A DNA stretch of 64,000 nt from contig OX442317.1 of the NCBI GenBank assembly GCA_949358305.1, positions 3,476,186 through 3,540,185 of the forward strand. Reading direction: 5' to 3'. The notes beneath the pieces are model-generated. The model did not search any database. It was not told the DNA's origin and worked only from the letters and a program-made list of their open reading frames with translations. Shown in pieces: positions 1 to 12,406 of the stretch (the first letter of the stretch is position 1; the number at the start of each line of letters is the position of its first letter). Source of the DNA: Strigamia acuminata. Its lineage: Eukaryota > Arthropoda > Chilopoda > Geophilomorpha > Linotaeniidae. The translations under genes and the position numbers were made by a program.

Positions 1-3000
1 ACTTGGTAAGAAGTATCAAAGAAATCGCACCCACAGACAGGCAAGTAGTGCAACAATACATCAACAAGGTATGATTCACTGCTCTTAAAATGTAACTGCA
101 TCATTCTCATGTCTAAGCATTAACAGCCTTTCCTAATTGATGGCTACAAATTTGATCTTCGGATATACGTATTACTAACTCAAGTTGAGCCGGATTTCCG
201 AATATATGTCTATAAAGAGGGTCTCGCAAGATTTGCTACCGTACATTACGAGCATCCAACCAGCAAAAATTTAGTGAGTAGATATCAATCTATTTTTAGC
301 GTAAACATTCCATAAATTGCTTTTTCTTAAGGCCAATATGTACATGCATCTGACCAATTATGCTGTGAATAGACACAGTTCGCATTACATTGAGGATGAC
401 ATTGCAGGTAGCAAAAGGTATGTGTCGGGAAGAATAATTCCAATAAGGGCATTCAAATGTGAAAAGACAAATTGTTCCCTTCCTTATGCTGGGGACACAC
501 TAGGCGTGATGCAGCGCAAATCGCGTTGCAAAGCGATTTTGACGTCATCAAAAATGATGTCAGATCTCATCGGATTGGCTGCGATCAAAATCGCAGACCA
601 AAAAGTACATTTTGGATCCCCCTGTAAGTTAGGTGGTCATGATGCCCCTGTACGCCAGTCACGGCGGGTACCCGTTCCAACAACGAATCACCTAAGGGCA
701 AATTTCCAAAATTCGCCATTAGAAAGCTATTTTGACGTTTCCAATGGCGAATCTGTGGGCGTCATCTACCGCGACTTCCAATACCTAAGAAAGGCTTGAC
801 TCCCCCGCAAACCTAACCTTACTGGTTTTTGGCTGCAAAACCATTTTTTGGGATGGCTTGTCCCGGCAGATCCATGTCGCGCTAGATATGCACCCCTGTG
901 GCTAATTTCTACCAATTCACGATTAGACAGGTCCAAATACGTTCCCAATGGCGAATTGGGAGAAATTTGCCATTGGGACTGCTTTTGGACAGAATAAGAT
1001 CGAAATTCGCCATTCGTCCGAATGACCAGATTCGCCCTTAGGCGATTCGCCGTTGGAACGGCACCCCGTCATGGCGATATGATGTAAAAAACGTCATATG
1101 CTTTTTGAAGACATTTCATTCCAGACGAATAAGTCAATTCATCTTTTGAAATTTGAATGCACCCATTGCACACCATTGCCCAAACAATCTTTACATTATC
1201 TCTTGCTGCTTTCATGCGTTCTAAATGAGAAATCCGAGGTGCAAAGTCTTTTAGTAACTAAATGTTGCAACTCACTGTTTCGACCAATAGAAAACTGTCA
1301 GCCGTGACCAAGTGGTGGGAAGAGCACAATTACAACACGACGGAAATCTGGCAAAAAATAGACGATTCAATAGTGAAAACATTTATATCAGCTGCGGGAA
1401 TATTGAGACACAATTACAGGAGTTGTTTTCCAAACCACGCCGGTGTCAACGCTTGCTTTGAAATTCTTGGATTCGACATTCTCCTTGACCACAAACTCAA
1501 TCCCTTTGTGCTAGAAGTAAATAGCAACATAAAAAGTAAACAACTCACCATCTGTTGAACTTGATTGATTTCTTTGAAGGTCAATCTGTCTCCCAGTTAC
1601 CACACTGACACCAGCCTGGACAGAGAGGTCAAGGAAGGTCTTATTCGCAACACTTTGGAGTTGCTTGACTGGGACAGTTGTAATCCTAAGCGCTGTAAAA
1701 AAGAGGAGAGGAGAAAGGCTCAGTATAGATTATTCCACGCCAATGACAAAGCATATCCAGGGTTTAAAGAGATTCATTCTTAATTGCCGACTTTTGCAGT
1801 AATTGAATTCTGCTTTTACAGTGCATACAGTGCCCGGTCAGAAGAAGTGTGCGAATGTGCCAGTTCGAGAGAGATTTTTGAACTAGAGCACATCGGTAAT
1901 TTTAGACGTATTTACCCAACAGTCGGCTCCAAGGAAAAATATGACAACTTTATTGAAATTGGCTTGACTTCTCAGCAAGAAACAATTGCATCTAGAGCAA
2001 GAGAAGAATACGCCAAGTAAGAAGAACAACAGAAATTCACAATTGTTGTCCCAAAAAGTATCAGAAATTCCGACGTTTTTCCCTCGGTTTCTTTGGTTTT
2101 TCGGTGTTTTTTTCTTGTTTTTTCTGTTTTTTAGGTTTTATTAGTTTTTTATTAGTTTTATTAGTTTTTTTTGGGTTGTGTATGTTTATTGGGGGGTTTA
2201 TTTGGTTCTTAAGTGTTTTTTCCGTTTTCTTAAGTTTTTAGAAGGTTTTTTTTTCTGGACCTCGATAAAAATTTTCAACAGTATCCGGACCTCACTTAAA
2301 TTTACTTGCCGACCCCTGTTCTGCAGTAACATTTTCTTGTTGGCGCTAAGCAGTACCAATGATGTTTCATAATGTGCACATCGGCCAAGGTCTACTAATA
2401 TATTGTATCTCGTTCACTTAAATGCAAATGCATTCAAGTTCGCGTTTGCGTTCACTGCAATTTTTTTCAAGGTGAAACTAGTTCAAGTTCACGAACTTGA
2501 ACCAATAGTTCACTTCACTTTTCAAATTTTTTTTTTTTTTAAATTGACGTTTTTTGTTCCATTTTGTGCATTGGACGTTCACGTTCACCATTAAAAGTGA
2601 ACAACTTCTCATTTTTCGTTCGCGTTCGATACAACATTATCTACTAAACAGCACTCAACGTTTTTGTCTCGTTAGACTCCTGCGTGAAGAACTGCATCGC
2701 GACAAGCAACCAGAATACCGGATCAAACCAGAAGCGAACAAAACGCCAGTTCTACTCTACACCAACAAGTCCATTTTGAATCCACCCAAGAACATCTCAG
2801 GAAAAGTTAAAGGCGCAATGCCACCGATTGCAACGGTCACAGAAAGCAGCTTGTCCCAACAGAAAGATAAAGCATCACCCAGTTCAAACTCATCTTCAAC
2901 TGTAACTATTTTTCCAAATTAATTTTTACGTCTAATCGCACACTCAATTCAATTCCAACAGAACTGCAAGAAGAGTTCGACCATTGGCAATGAGTATGAA

Positions 3001-3772
3001 TGGCCCTACGACTGTGATGGCAACCCATATTCATACGTCAGTACGGTACAACATTTTCCTACAGCTCGCAGTAATTTAAAAATTAATTTGCAGAATGGAG
3101 AATCGTGGATTCCTAAAATGATGAAATATGCCGAATTGAACCGAAACAGGGCCATGAAGAAACGTATTCAAGCTATACGACCGCTAGCACTGACCCAAGC
3201 CGTAAAGAAGGCCCTCAGTCATTACAATGTACAACATCCAAACATTAATCTATTGTTAATTCTTCCTCAAATTCCTCTTTCTATAAAATAGGTAATAAAC
3301 GAGCTCCCACGAGTTAAAAGTCTCCGAACTTTTTACGAAAGCCCTTACAAGGTAAAGTTTTAGCATACAGAATTTCTGCGAATAAAATAATAATTATTGT
3401 CATTGAATTAGGCGGAGCAGTTGAAACATACAAATAAGAGTTTGGCCAGAAAAGTTACATGGAGACCGATACCAATGCCTAATTATTACGTCAACGATCA
3501 AGCCGGTACGAGACGCGATTTAACCAGAAAACTTTTATTGTATTAAGCATTAATAACACTTGCCTATTTTAGATTTATCCATTCGCGGTAAAGCAGCGTT
3601 TCTGACCAAGTATTATTGGATGGCGCCGATAAAATCTTTCCCGAGTGATAACGAAAGTGTGACGACGCCAATCCGCTTAACCCGCGCACACGTCGTGCGA
3701 ACACAATCTAATGTTGCTAAATTGAGAAGATTGCGAACATTAGCGGCAGATATGGGTGATGCATCACTATAA
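1..3772 (+). CDS. TTLL6/TTLL13-type tubulin polyglutamylase, 3' part (5' end outside window)
   Basis: Glutamate ligase of the tubulin tyrosine ligase-like family, which adds glutamate side chains to tubulin tails on cilia and other microtubules. Twelve exons join in phase: 1-68, 127-273, 332-417, 1291-1516, 1580-1722, 1822-2016, 2676-2901, 2962-3045, 3094-3228, 3292-3351, 3412-3505, 3573-3772 (TAA). The TTL core is visible: YKFDLRIYVL, MHLTNYAVN, GSKRKLS, FPNHAGVNACFEILGFDILL, and EVNLSPS spanning an intron, then the family signature ASRAREEYAK. The last five exons are a poorly conserved basic tail. The intron at 418-1290 carries a repeat insertion. All exon phases match, so the gene looks intact. 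TTLL6/13 is favoured over TTLL4/5/7 by the motifs after the core. The exact orthologue is not settled. Confidence 0.9.
478..1085. repeat. Repeat insertion in TTLL intron with recurring ATTCGCCATT motif
   Basis: The intron between the exons ending at 417 and starting at 1291 is more GC-rich than neighbouring introns. It contains at least six direct or inverted copies of an ATTCGCCATT-like motif (about 711, 742, 945, 965, 1000 and 1030-1050). Pairs can fold, for example 711-721 with 741-752. No transposase or clear terminal repeat was found and the limits are approximate. A decayed non-autonomous DNA element is likely. Confidence 0.5.
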
Positions 3773-3781
3773 ATAAACTGA

Positions 3782-3787
3782 AATAAA
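3782..3787 (+). terminator. Polyadenylation signal of TTLL (proximal)
   Basis: AATAAA ten bases after the TAA at 3770-3772. A second AATAAA at 4567-4572 would serve the candidate distal exons. Confidence 0.5.
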
Positions 3788-4235
3788 TATATATACATGT
3801 GAACAATCTTTCTTATAATATCTAAACTTTCGTTCTTAGAATTTCAGCCAACAAAAAAGCATTTTACAAAACGAAAAAAAAAAATTGAAACCGAACAACC
3901 CTTCCATTAATTTCACTTAAAAACAAGAAAATTCGTCAAAGTCGACACCAAGTGTGAAAATAAAATACCCTATATAATGCTAAATTATTCATATTTGCAT
4001 TCTTATTCCGCTGTAGTTGAATGGGTGTCTGTCGCTTTTTAACGATGCATTCGTTCAAATTTGTACACCAGTCAATTCGGGTGGGAAAATGGCATTTCGT
4101 ATCACATCGACTTCGACTTTTTGCTTTTAATAAAAACCAAGATTAAAAAAAGTTATATACGAATGAATATTAACTCACCCGAGTGATCCTTTACGTACCG
4201 TAAATGTCTATTTCCTAAAAATCTACGGCTTTCAG

Positions 4236-4536
4236 CTCGTGCCCTTGGTCAGCCGGGTTTAATGACGCGAGTTAATGGATACGTGGAGATCGATACCCAA
4301 CTACAACTCATTTCTAATTTTTATAAAACAAATTTTAAATTTAAATTAATTAAATTCCGTTTTCGTTACCAAACTTTCACGACAAATTTAAATTCTAAAT
4401 AAATTGTTTTGCAGCAGTAACGACGTCAAAAAGTGCAAAAGTACCATGTACCGGTCTTGGAATAGTCGGTGCGCTAGCCCACTCTAGTGTCAACTCCGAA
4501 GAAGCTATTTTTCCAATTAATCCGCCATTTATTTAA
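4236..4536 (+). CDS. Candidate alternative terminal exons of the TTLL gene
   Basis: Two short open segments, 4236-4256 and 4415-4536 (TAA at 4534), have acceptor sites (ttcag, ttttgcag) and a usable donor between them. They are read in phase 1, giving ARALGQP then VTTSKSAKVPCTGLGIVGAL and an end at INPPFI. They fit either after the exon ending at 3505 or after an internal donor at ATGG/gtgatg inside the 3573-3772 exon. Both sources leave phase 1. An AATAAA follows at 4567. This is inferred from phase and splice consensus only. It could instead be a separate small gene fragment. Confidence 0.45.
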
Positions 4537-5079
4537 TGTTGTATGATTGTAAAAGTATTTATTTAAAATAAATGAACATTGTTTTTCTATTCACACACAA
4601 ACATTGCAGCAATTTTTAATAACATTAGTAAATACCACTGGATATTATAACATGGTAGCGGTAGTAGAGAAACATTAAATTCAACTCAAGAAGCAGCCAA
4701 AACAGTACAAACGACTCGAAATTAATTCAATCCGAGTCGCCCAAATCCAAATCTCAGTCTCACAGCCAGCAATTAACTTAAAATTAATAACAACACTTCA
4801 TTATTTCCTTGTAAACATGCATTAATGTTGAGCTCACAATATAATATCCTAGATATAAACGAAAAAGAAAAAACAGCTGCCTTAAAATGATAAATCAAAT
4901 CATAAAAATACAATCATTTCGAAAATTCCTTTAAATTTTTGCTGCTGTTATTTTTCTGAGCATTAATTTTTTTTTTTTTCATTTTTTCCTAAAAAAAAAA
5001 AGAAAACTTTTCCAACTTAAAATATTGAGCTTTGTGAACACATTAAATTGAGATTGCAAATAGAAAAAAAAATTAAAAC

Positions 5080-5168
5080 AATAATAATAATAATAATAAA
5101 CTAGTTTATCAGGACGGTATGAAAAAATAAATTCAATTTTAAAATAAATGAAATTGAAAAATGACAAA

Positions 5169-5202
<34 letters not shown>

Positions 5203-5203
5203 G
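5080..5203. repeat. Two (TAA)n microsatellites
   Basis: TAA runs at 5080-5100 and 5170-5203 lie about 70 bp apart in the AT-rich noncoding stretch between the TTLL and cytokine genes. The rest of 4540-5520 shows only poly-A/poly-T tracts. Confidence 0.85.
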
Positions 5204-5523
5204 ATACAAACTTTGTTTTCACTTATGCACTTATTTTTCCCCGCTTTTTCACCATGCTATTTACATTTTCCACTCCATAAAACGAGCAAAGGAAAAAATA
5301 TGTACAAAATTAATGGTAAATTACACTTCATTTCATTCACACCTTAACCCCACTTGAGAAAAAAAAAAAAAAATCAAAAATCAAAAGAGAAAGGAAAAAA
5401 AGCGTAAAAAAACAATGTGTAAATTAAACTGCTCCATTTTCCTCGATAAATAGCATTTTTAAAAAAGCAATAACTGAAAAAAAATCCATTTTGTTCCTTT
5501 CAAGGGATTAAAACACTTTGGTT

Positions 5524-6725
5524 TCAAGATGGGGCTGCTTGTGATTCATCATCAGGTGGGATAATTTGACAGGCGCACCCGGTCCGTATAGAAATGTAAT
5601 CCATTCGGAAGTGCTGCCGCGTACCGGCGTCACGAACGAGCGCATAAACCAAAGATGTTTGTTGCACACACCGCGACAGTTTGCGAACACTTTTTTCGAT
5701 AAATCGACACGGTCTGTCCACTATATTCGGTTTGCACACGGTCTCGTGAAATACTTGGGTAGTGTTCGGTCCGCGGAAAAGTTCCAGCGCCATTCCCGCC
5801 GATGAGCGCCCGATTACCGGTTCGACACTCACCGCCGTCGACGGACAACATTCTGCGGGGTTTTCGCCTTGCAGCCTCAGCCGGCGCAGGGCTGCCTCGT
5901 TACGATTAAGTCTATCTCTAAAAAGAAGAAAAAAATATTATTTTAATGTTGGTATTCTAAAAATATCTTGATTATATGTTTATAACGTTGTTTTCAACGA
6001 AAACTGTAGCAAAAAATGATTTTCTCGGTATTTATTTCGAAATTTGTATTCCCAGCACGCCATTTTATAGCGGCGTGATCTGGTGTTAAAAATTGGAAAT
6101 TATTTTAATGAAATATTTTTTAAAGTAAATTTAGTCAATTTAAATTTTATTTAGTGAATTAAACGAAATTTAACTTACTGCCTATTTTTTTCATGTCTAT
6201 GAAGCCTCCTTATTGACCTTATTTGGGAAGGAGCAGTTTGTGTACACACAATGCAAAGGACCAGCAATAAAATCTAAAAAAAATAAATATATATATATTA
6301 AAAAAAAAAAATAAAAACTTAAATATTATAATATAAAATCCTATTCAAAATATTAAAATTTGCAATTTTGCATACAACTTAGTCAAAAATGAATTAAAAT
6401 GAATAAAACTCGACACTTTCACACACGTTTCGCACATTTTCAACGAAATTAACTTCCCACTCATTTAAAACGAAACTTCACACACTGCTACAGTGAAATA
6501 GCGGTAAATTGCAGACTCAAACACTAATTTGTCAATGAAACTAATGCAGACACAAACGACAATTGTTTTAAACAAACTAAATTTACCGCCACTTGACGCG
6601 ATAAATAAAAAATTGACTCTTTCCCTTCCACTTACTATGCAATCCGTAATAAAATGTTCACTCTTCATCCTACAGCCGCTTAAAACATAAACTTCTGCCA
6701 CCGTCTTCATGCATAGCCAACACAA
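5524..6725 (-). CDS. Spaetzle/neurotrophin-family cystine-knot cytokine, three exons
   Basis: Predicted small secreted growth factor of the Spaetzle/neurotrophin superfamily, ligands of Toll-type (protostome) or Trk/p75-type receptors. Exons on the minus strand: 6725-6636, 6273-6179 and 5917-5524, with phases that match. Starting at the methionine at 6668 gives 173 aa; in-frame upstream methionines at 6710 and 6725 are possible. The N-terminus is a signal peptide (CIILLLVLCIVCTQT), followed by a basic segment with a dibasic/furin-like RSIRR. The last exon carries the knot: ECCPS, HETVCKPNIVDRPC, SRC, VYALV and a terminal GCACQI. The spacing C-9-C-13-C-31-C-1-C resembles neurotrophin and Spaetzle domains. 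The propeptide is very short for the family, so a 5' exon may be missing. Family assignment is fairly sure; the paralogue is not. Confidence 0.75.
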
Positions 6726-6759
6726 AACATGTTAACATCGTTTAGCGACGATTTACAAC

Positions 6760-7060
6760 AGCGTATTTCCCCAAACTGCAACATGGCGGGCATTTCATTT
6801 ATTCATTTTGTGACGTCATTAAATTGGGTAATTTGACAAAACAAAAGAAAGGTACGGAATCCAGTATTGTCTACAAGAAATCTCACGCTCGACCGGTCGC
6901 CGTCGATTTCAAAACTGTTTCTGACGTTGAGCGTGAGCGTGAGTGACGTACCGGTCGCGATCGGTTCGCATCTGGTGATATTTATGGCGGGGCTTGTAAC
7001 GTATCGGAATTTCCAACTTAGACCTATTTTTATCACCTTAGTAATTATTCACGCATATTA
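6760..7060. promoter_or_regulatory. Possible promoter region of the cytokine gene
   Basis: This stretch upstream of the minus-strand cytokine start is relatively GC- and CpG-rich in an AT-rich landscape. It contains a palindromic CRE-like TGACGTCA at 6811 and a further gtgacgta at 6951. Open frames on both strands here show no protein similarity I recognise. Confidence 0.3.
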
Positions 7061-10000
7061 ATTGCTTTAATTAGCGGTGGAGGCAAGAATAGGTTCGACT
7101 CCGGATATAGAAGGGACATTTATGCCTTTTTGAGCGCCGTCTTAATTACGACACCATCTTCGATTCCTAATAAAGGAATAAAAATTTGCAAACGATTTCC
7201 CGCGATCGATTTGCGCCGCCTTCTGACGCAATTACAACCCACCTTTTCTCGTTACCGCGCAACAGCGAAATAAATTTTTCATTTTTCTAACAATCGATTA
7301 TTTATTATTTCTTTTTCTAATTTTGATTTGCATGGATGGCATCAAGTGGACGTTGACGTCTTGTCGCGTGTTATTATTAACAAAGATTAAATATGCGGTA
7401 CAGTGTTTAATTAATGAACGTAATTTGGTAATAAATTTATTTATATTTCAATTTGCGTCAAAACAATTTAACGGTTCAACGCCTTGTTAGTTATGATTTA
7501 ATGCATGGCTAGAAATTGTGTACGATTGGCAAAACACTGGTGAATTGGATGCGATAAAATCAGATGAGCTTGTTCCTATTTATTAAAACGGCAGCGGGGA
7601 AATTATACTTCATTTGGCTGCAAAGAATCTAATAAAAAATTAAAACCTGACCGACTTCTAACGTAAAAATATTGCATTTTCAAATTTCAACAAAGCAGCA
7701 CACATTTACACAAAGCCCAAAGCCATTTTTCAAGCTTTCCATTTTTCTGACATGAAAACGAGGCAATTGAGTACGTACATAGTTTTAGAGTGGGCATTGT
7801 TTAAGAGGGAGGAGTTGTGCTGTCAATAACATCATTCTATACGCACTCCAACTTTTGTTTGCTATAGAACGGAGGGGGATTCAGTACTTGGCCTTTGGAG
7901 TGAGTTGTGGGAACCTCAAACGACTACTGTATCATGTAAAAAATAAAAAATAAAAATAAAAAATCATCAATTTCATCAATTCCCATGCGCCATAACTTTA
8001 AAACCGGAAGTGCTCGAGGAAAAGCCGAATTAGTTCAAGAAAGAGGGCGGAAACTGATTTATTGGTATGTAAAGTGAGTATAAATGTCTCTCACTTGTCA
8101 AATGAATGGGGGAATACGAATTGGATGCCACCCTCAGGTAAATTACACAGTTTCAAAAGCCATCTTCAATTTTCGTATCAAACACTGAGCAATTTATCTT
8201 GACAGGCTTCCCTCTGGAATTAAAATTCTACGTCTGTTTACAAAGCGGGACGACAGACGGCAGTAATTGGCCGAAATCTGTTGATCAACATGACAGATAT
8301 AGGAACGATGATTACGAGCAACATTAGTCAACTTTGACCCCCCATCACCAACCAGTATATAAACATAAAAAAAAATTACACTTTGTCTCATTTTATTGCG
8401 CCGGAATTTAAATTTTTCAAATTTTCAAATTTAGGCCTAACGGAATTTCCTAACAATGGCGCACTGAGCGCGGGACGTTCATTTCCAACCAAGACGGGCA
8501 AATTCGTGCGAATTAGGTAAAATATTGGGCCAGCAGTCTGGTTCCAGCACGACACGTGTTTCGCACATGTAATTCCGTCAATGTTTTCGAATTTACATGT
8601 TTGATCGAGCCGCACAGGGCGTAGAACAAAGCACGGACTTATTCTAAATTTAAACCGTGAAGGTTTAATGGCACCAACTGTGGGCAACATTTAGCACCTC
8701 AACACGGAACAAGTCGAGTCTAGATGTCGTGATTGATTGGTTGAATGGTTTGCTGGCTCCCAACATGTTCGTCTAGTTAAACACTCGTGAAAATAAAGAA
8801 AAAAAGAAATTAGTTTGCAAATCACTCGTGGTTTTTTATTGACTCGGGACGTTTAAACATTTTGTCGAGTGTTGAAACAGTGGAAATATTTGATAAATAA
8901 TTGTCATAGTAAAAGTGCACTCGAGTTGGGATGGTCCTTGAACATTATGCAAACACAGACTTTGAATTTTAGACCAGACAAACTCTCCTTTTGAGTGGCC
9001 AAGACCGCTTTATGACATCATATATCACTCAAACAAACCGGAAACGAGCAATGAGCTAAGGTTTTGGCTAGTGATAGAAGCAATCAGCAAGTCACTTATC
9101 AAATAATGTAATTGTATGGTCTGCAACTGTGAATTTAAAGGTCAGGCCTCTTATTGTCTGCATTGTGCAAGCCTTGATTGAATTTTGGGACAAGTGGACG
9201 CCATGCTCCATTAATGCTCAAACTGATTTAAACAAATAAATCTTTTTTTGTTGTAAATTTTTATTTATATATTTATTTTTTGCCCTTTTCTTGGAGTAAT
9301 TAAATAGGCTTTTGGTGATTTGGAAAGGAACAAAGTGCATTTTCCCCCTCTGCATTGGATTGCCACACTCTGATGTACCAAGATGTTCACCTGTACAAAA
9401 TTAAGTCATTCACACTTGTTGAATGCAAACTTCTGATGCATTTGATTAATAAATCTGGTTTAGTTTCACTTTTTTTTACTGCTATTTGCAATTTGTTTTC
9501 TGGGTCAATAACTTGAATGAATTATTCATTTTGGCATCTAGCCAAATGGATATTAGATGTAAATCAGTCAATAATAATAAACAAATGTCACAAAAAACAA
9601 TCCAAAACGAAAATAAAATAAATAAATAATAAATTATGAAAGAGTGAAAATCTGACAAAAATCACCTGCTGTTACCACCATTCAACCTTCAATTCCAACT
9701 TCCTATAATTCTGTTTCCCTGCACCTGGAAGACGCCAAGGCTATTTAAGGACGAACTTGGATATACCACCAGTGTTGGGACGTTAGACGCTATTTTTTAA
9801 AAACTGCCCCGGTACTGGGTTTTTGCGGTACATCTCGCGGTACTTGAGATAAAACGTTCACAAATTAAATAAATAGGTGCATTCAATTCTAAAATAGCTT
9901 TCAAAAACCGTTTTTCATCGAAATAAAATTAAAAACCAAAAAACACCTTTTTTTATTTAATTTTCTTCCACTTCTCTCAATTATGTGGGTTATTCCTTTT

Positions 10001-12258
10001 TGCAGCGTCATAAAAATAAAAAGAAAACAAAAAACCGTATAAAGCCAATTCCAAGTTAATTATTCTTCTAAGAAATGATTTGAATAGAAGATTTCATTGG
10101 GAATTCCCAAACATAACAATTTTTTCTCTTTAATTTCTTTCTTTATCAGATCCAAAGTAATAAAAAAAATATGACAAGACAGGATATGTCTATCACCTGC
10201 ATCTTTACATCAATGTTTTAGCTTTTTGGTTGTTTACATAATACAGGTATTAAAAACAAGTGTTAAAACATATAATAAAAAATAAAATACACCATAACTT
10301 GTTTTACATCCATCACTCCTGGGTCTCTGAACACATTAAACCAATTTAGAGTGCGAGTACATCATCTTCACTTTTTTTAAATTATGGGAGGAGAGAGAGA
10401 AGTGGGGCCTTGTACAAATAACACCTTTTTCCTGGTTCTACCCCTACCAAATGAAGGTTTTGACAACCTTCAAACTCGAGTCAATACGTGTTCAGCATAA
10501 ACGAATTGAAAAAAAAAATTAAATTAAATGGAATAAAAACTTCAGTTTTTCAACCAATTAAATTAAAAGGGTCCACCAACTCGTTTTCGTCAACTATTTA
10601 ATGTTTTTTATTTAAATTAAGCCATAAAATGTCATCTAGAAAGACTTTATTGGCATTTTTTTTTCTCCTTTTTTGGAGCCACAAAAAATGTGACAAAATG
10701 GCGGCCGCTTTTAATAAATTGCTATAATTTTAAACGTTGTGATTTTTATTACGGTATTCGTTTAGCTAAATACAAAAGCGAAGATAAATGGACCCACAAT
10801 ATTATTAAACGAGCTTTTTATGAGCCTCTAGAGAATATTAACGATAAATCACGGGTGTCATATAAGAATTATAACAACAGATGATGTCATTTATGCAGCA
10901 ACAAATCTGTGTCTACTGTCGCTCGAGATATTTTGCATCTTTCGTTCAGACCACCGTGGCAGAGTTATAGTTAGAACTATATTCTTTTTTTCAATCTAAC
11001 TTTTCGCTTTATCAAATTAAATGAGGCCTAAAGGTGTCTGCCATTTCCGATCACTTACTCATTTTAGAATTTTACATTTTGCCACCAGATGGCCTATTCA
11101 AAATTTTAAAATCTTTATTTTTACGATGTTATTTATTTATTTATAGTTATTTGTATTTGCTGATGACCTCAAAGTTTAATAAACAGTTTGATTCTGCGAT
11201 TTTTACCACCAGAGGTCCTTTAGGGATGAGATTTAAATGAGGAAGAGGCTATTAAAATGAGATGCTTGCAAGTTCACTAGGTCAACATAAAGAAATTAAT
11301 TAAATTATAAATTTTGTTTTTATTTTTAGACCAGGTAATAAATAAAAATTGTAATAAATATTAATGTTGTTGTATGGGGGAAAAAAAATTATTTTATATA
11401 TACATATGGTATACATAAATTTTATAAAAAAAAAAAATTATTGTCGATGATAGAAAAAAAAAGTTGAATGGAATGTATATAGTAATTTTCCTATTAGATA
11501 AACAAGTGGGGGGTCCCTCAACCACACAAATCTAATAAATGTAATTTACTCTCGAGTTGATTTAAAAAACGATTATCATCAGGATTATCTTTCTTCTCCA
11601 TTTCAATTTGCCATAAATTTTATCGGTTTGTTTATTATTATTATACCGCTTTTACAAAAGGATTCCAACGATACATCAATGTTAAAACAATGTAAAAGCC
11701 CTTTTACTGCACCCGCGTAGTATACGCACGCTTTTTCAACAAAAGTTTCTTCAAAAACATGCTCGACAGTCTGCACTGTTTCATGGGAAGGATTATGCGA
11801 CTGGAATTTGAATTTTCAAGAGGGAAAATTGCGGTATCAAAAGAGGCCATCTTTTTTTTTATTTATTTTTTTTTTAATCTGGTTATAGTACTTTTATGAT
11901 TGAATTGTTTAGATGGCCCTTAGCTGTATATTTACAACAACTGTAATTGAATGGAAAAGTACAATGAGAATCTAAAAAAAAAAATTTCAACTATTTTCTA
12001 CAAAAATGAGGTTACCTTAATTTTAGAGTGCAAAACTAGTATTTTGGACACAAAAGGCTTAAAAATATATCACAATTTCAAGGTTATTAAAACCAAAACA
12101 AATGAAAATTCTTCAAGAAAAAAAAAATAAATCGAATTAAATTAAGTATTAAAAATGGGGTATTTAGATAATGAGTATTAAAAATTGAATTTCTTACATA
12201 ATGTTTGGAATAAATGTGTATAATTAGATGAATTTGAAACGATAAAATGTGAAACTTA

Positions 12259-12406
12259 CCATGCGGAAAGTTGGGCGCATTTCTTGGCCAAAGCGGCGGC
12301 TCAAATCGGCCGGGAAAACATTTGGCCAACACGCCGTCGAGAATGTCCGTCCGCTGGGTGGTAACGGAAAGGAAAAGGATTTTCGTCGATCTTCACTGAT
12401 GCATGG
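12259..12406. other. Candidate orphan exon, strand unresolved
   Basis: A GC-richer island bounded by a strong donor on each strand: CATG/gtaagt reading minus at the low end and CATG/gtgagt reading plus at the high end. Each strand has an open frame. Minus ends RRFGQEMRPTFRM; plus starts MRKVGRISWPKRRLK. Minus-strand upstream sequence contains a TGACGTCA near 12508. I recognise neither peptide and found no partner exons, so this may be a first exon of an unseen gene. Confidence 0.25.

Noticed and set aside
317..799. 160-codon plus-strand frame in the TTLL region
   Set aside because: Only the part to 417 is exon; the rest reads through a good donor (AG/gtatgt) into the repeat-filled intron.
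8194..8690. Two minus-strand open frames of 65 and 100 codons
   Set aside because: No domain, signal peptide, conserved motif or splice partner could be recognised; composition is like the surrounding intergenic DNA.
10690..10884. 64-codon plus-strand frame (MTKWRPLL)
   Set aside because: Short, lysine- and asparagine-rich as expected by chance in AT-rich DNA, with no family resemblance or splice context.
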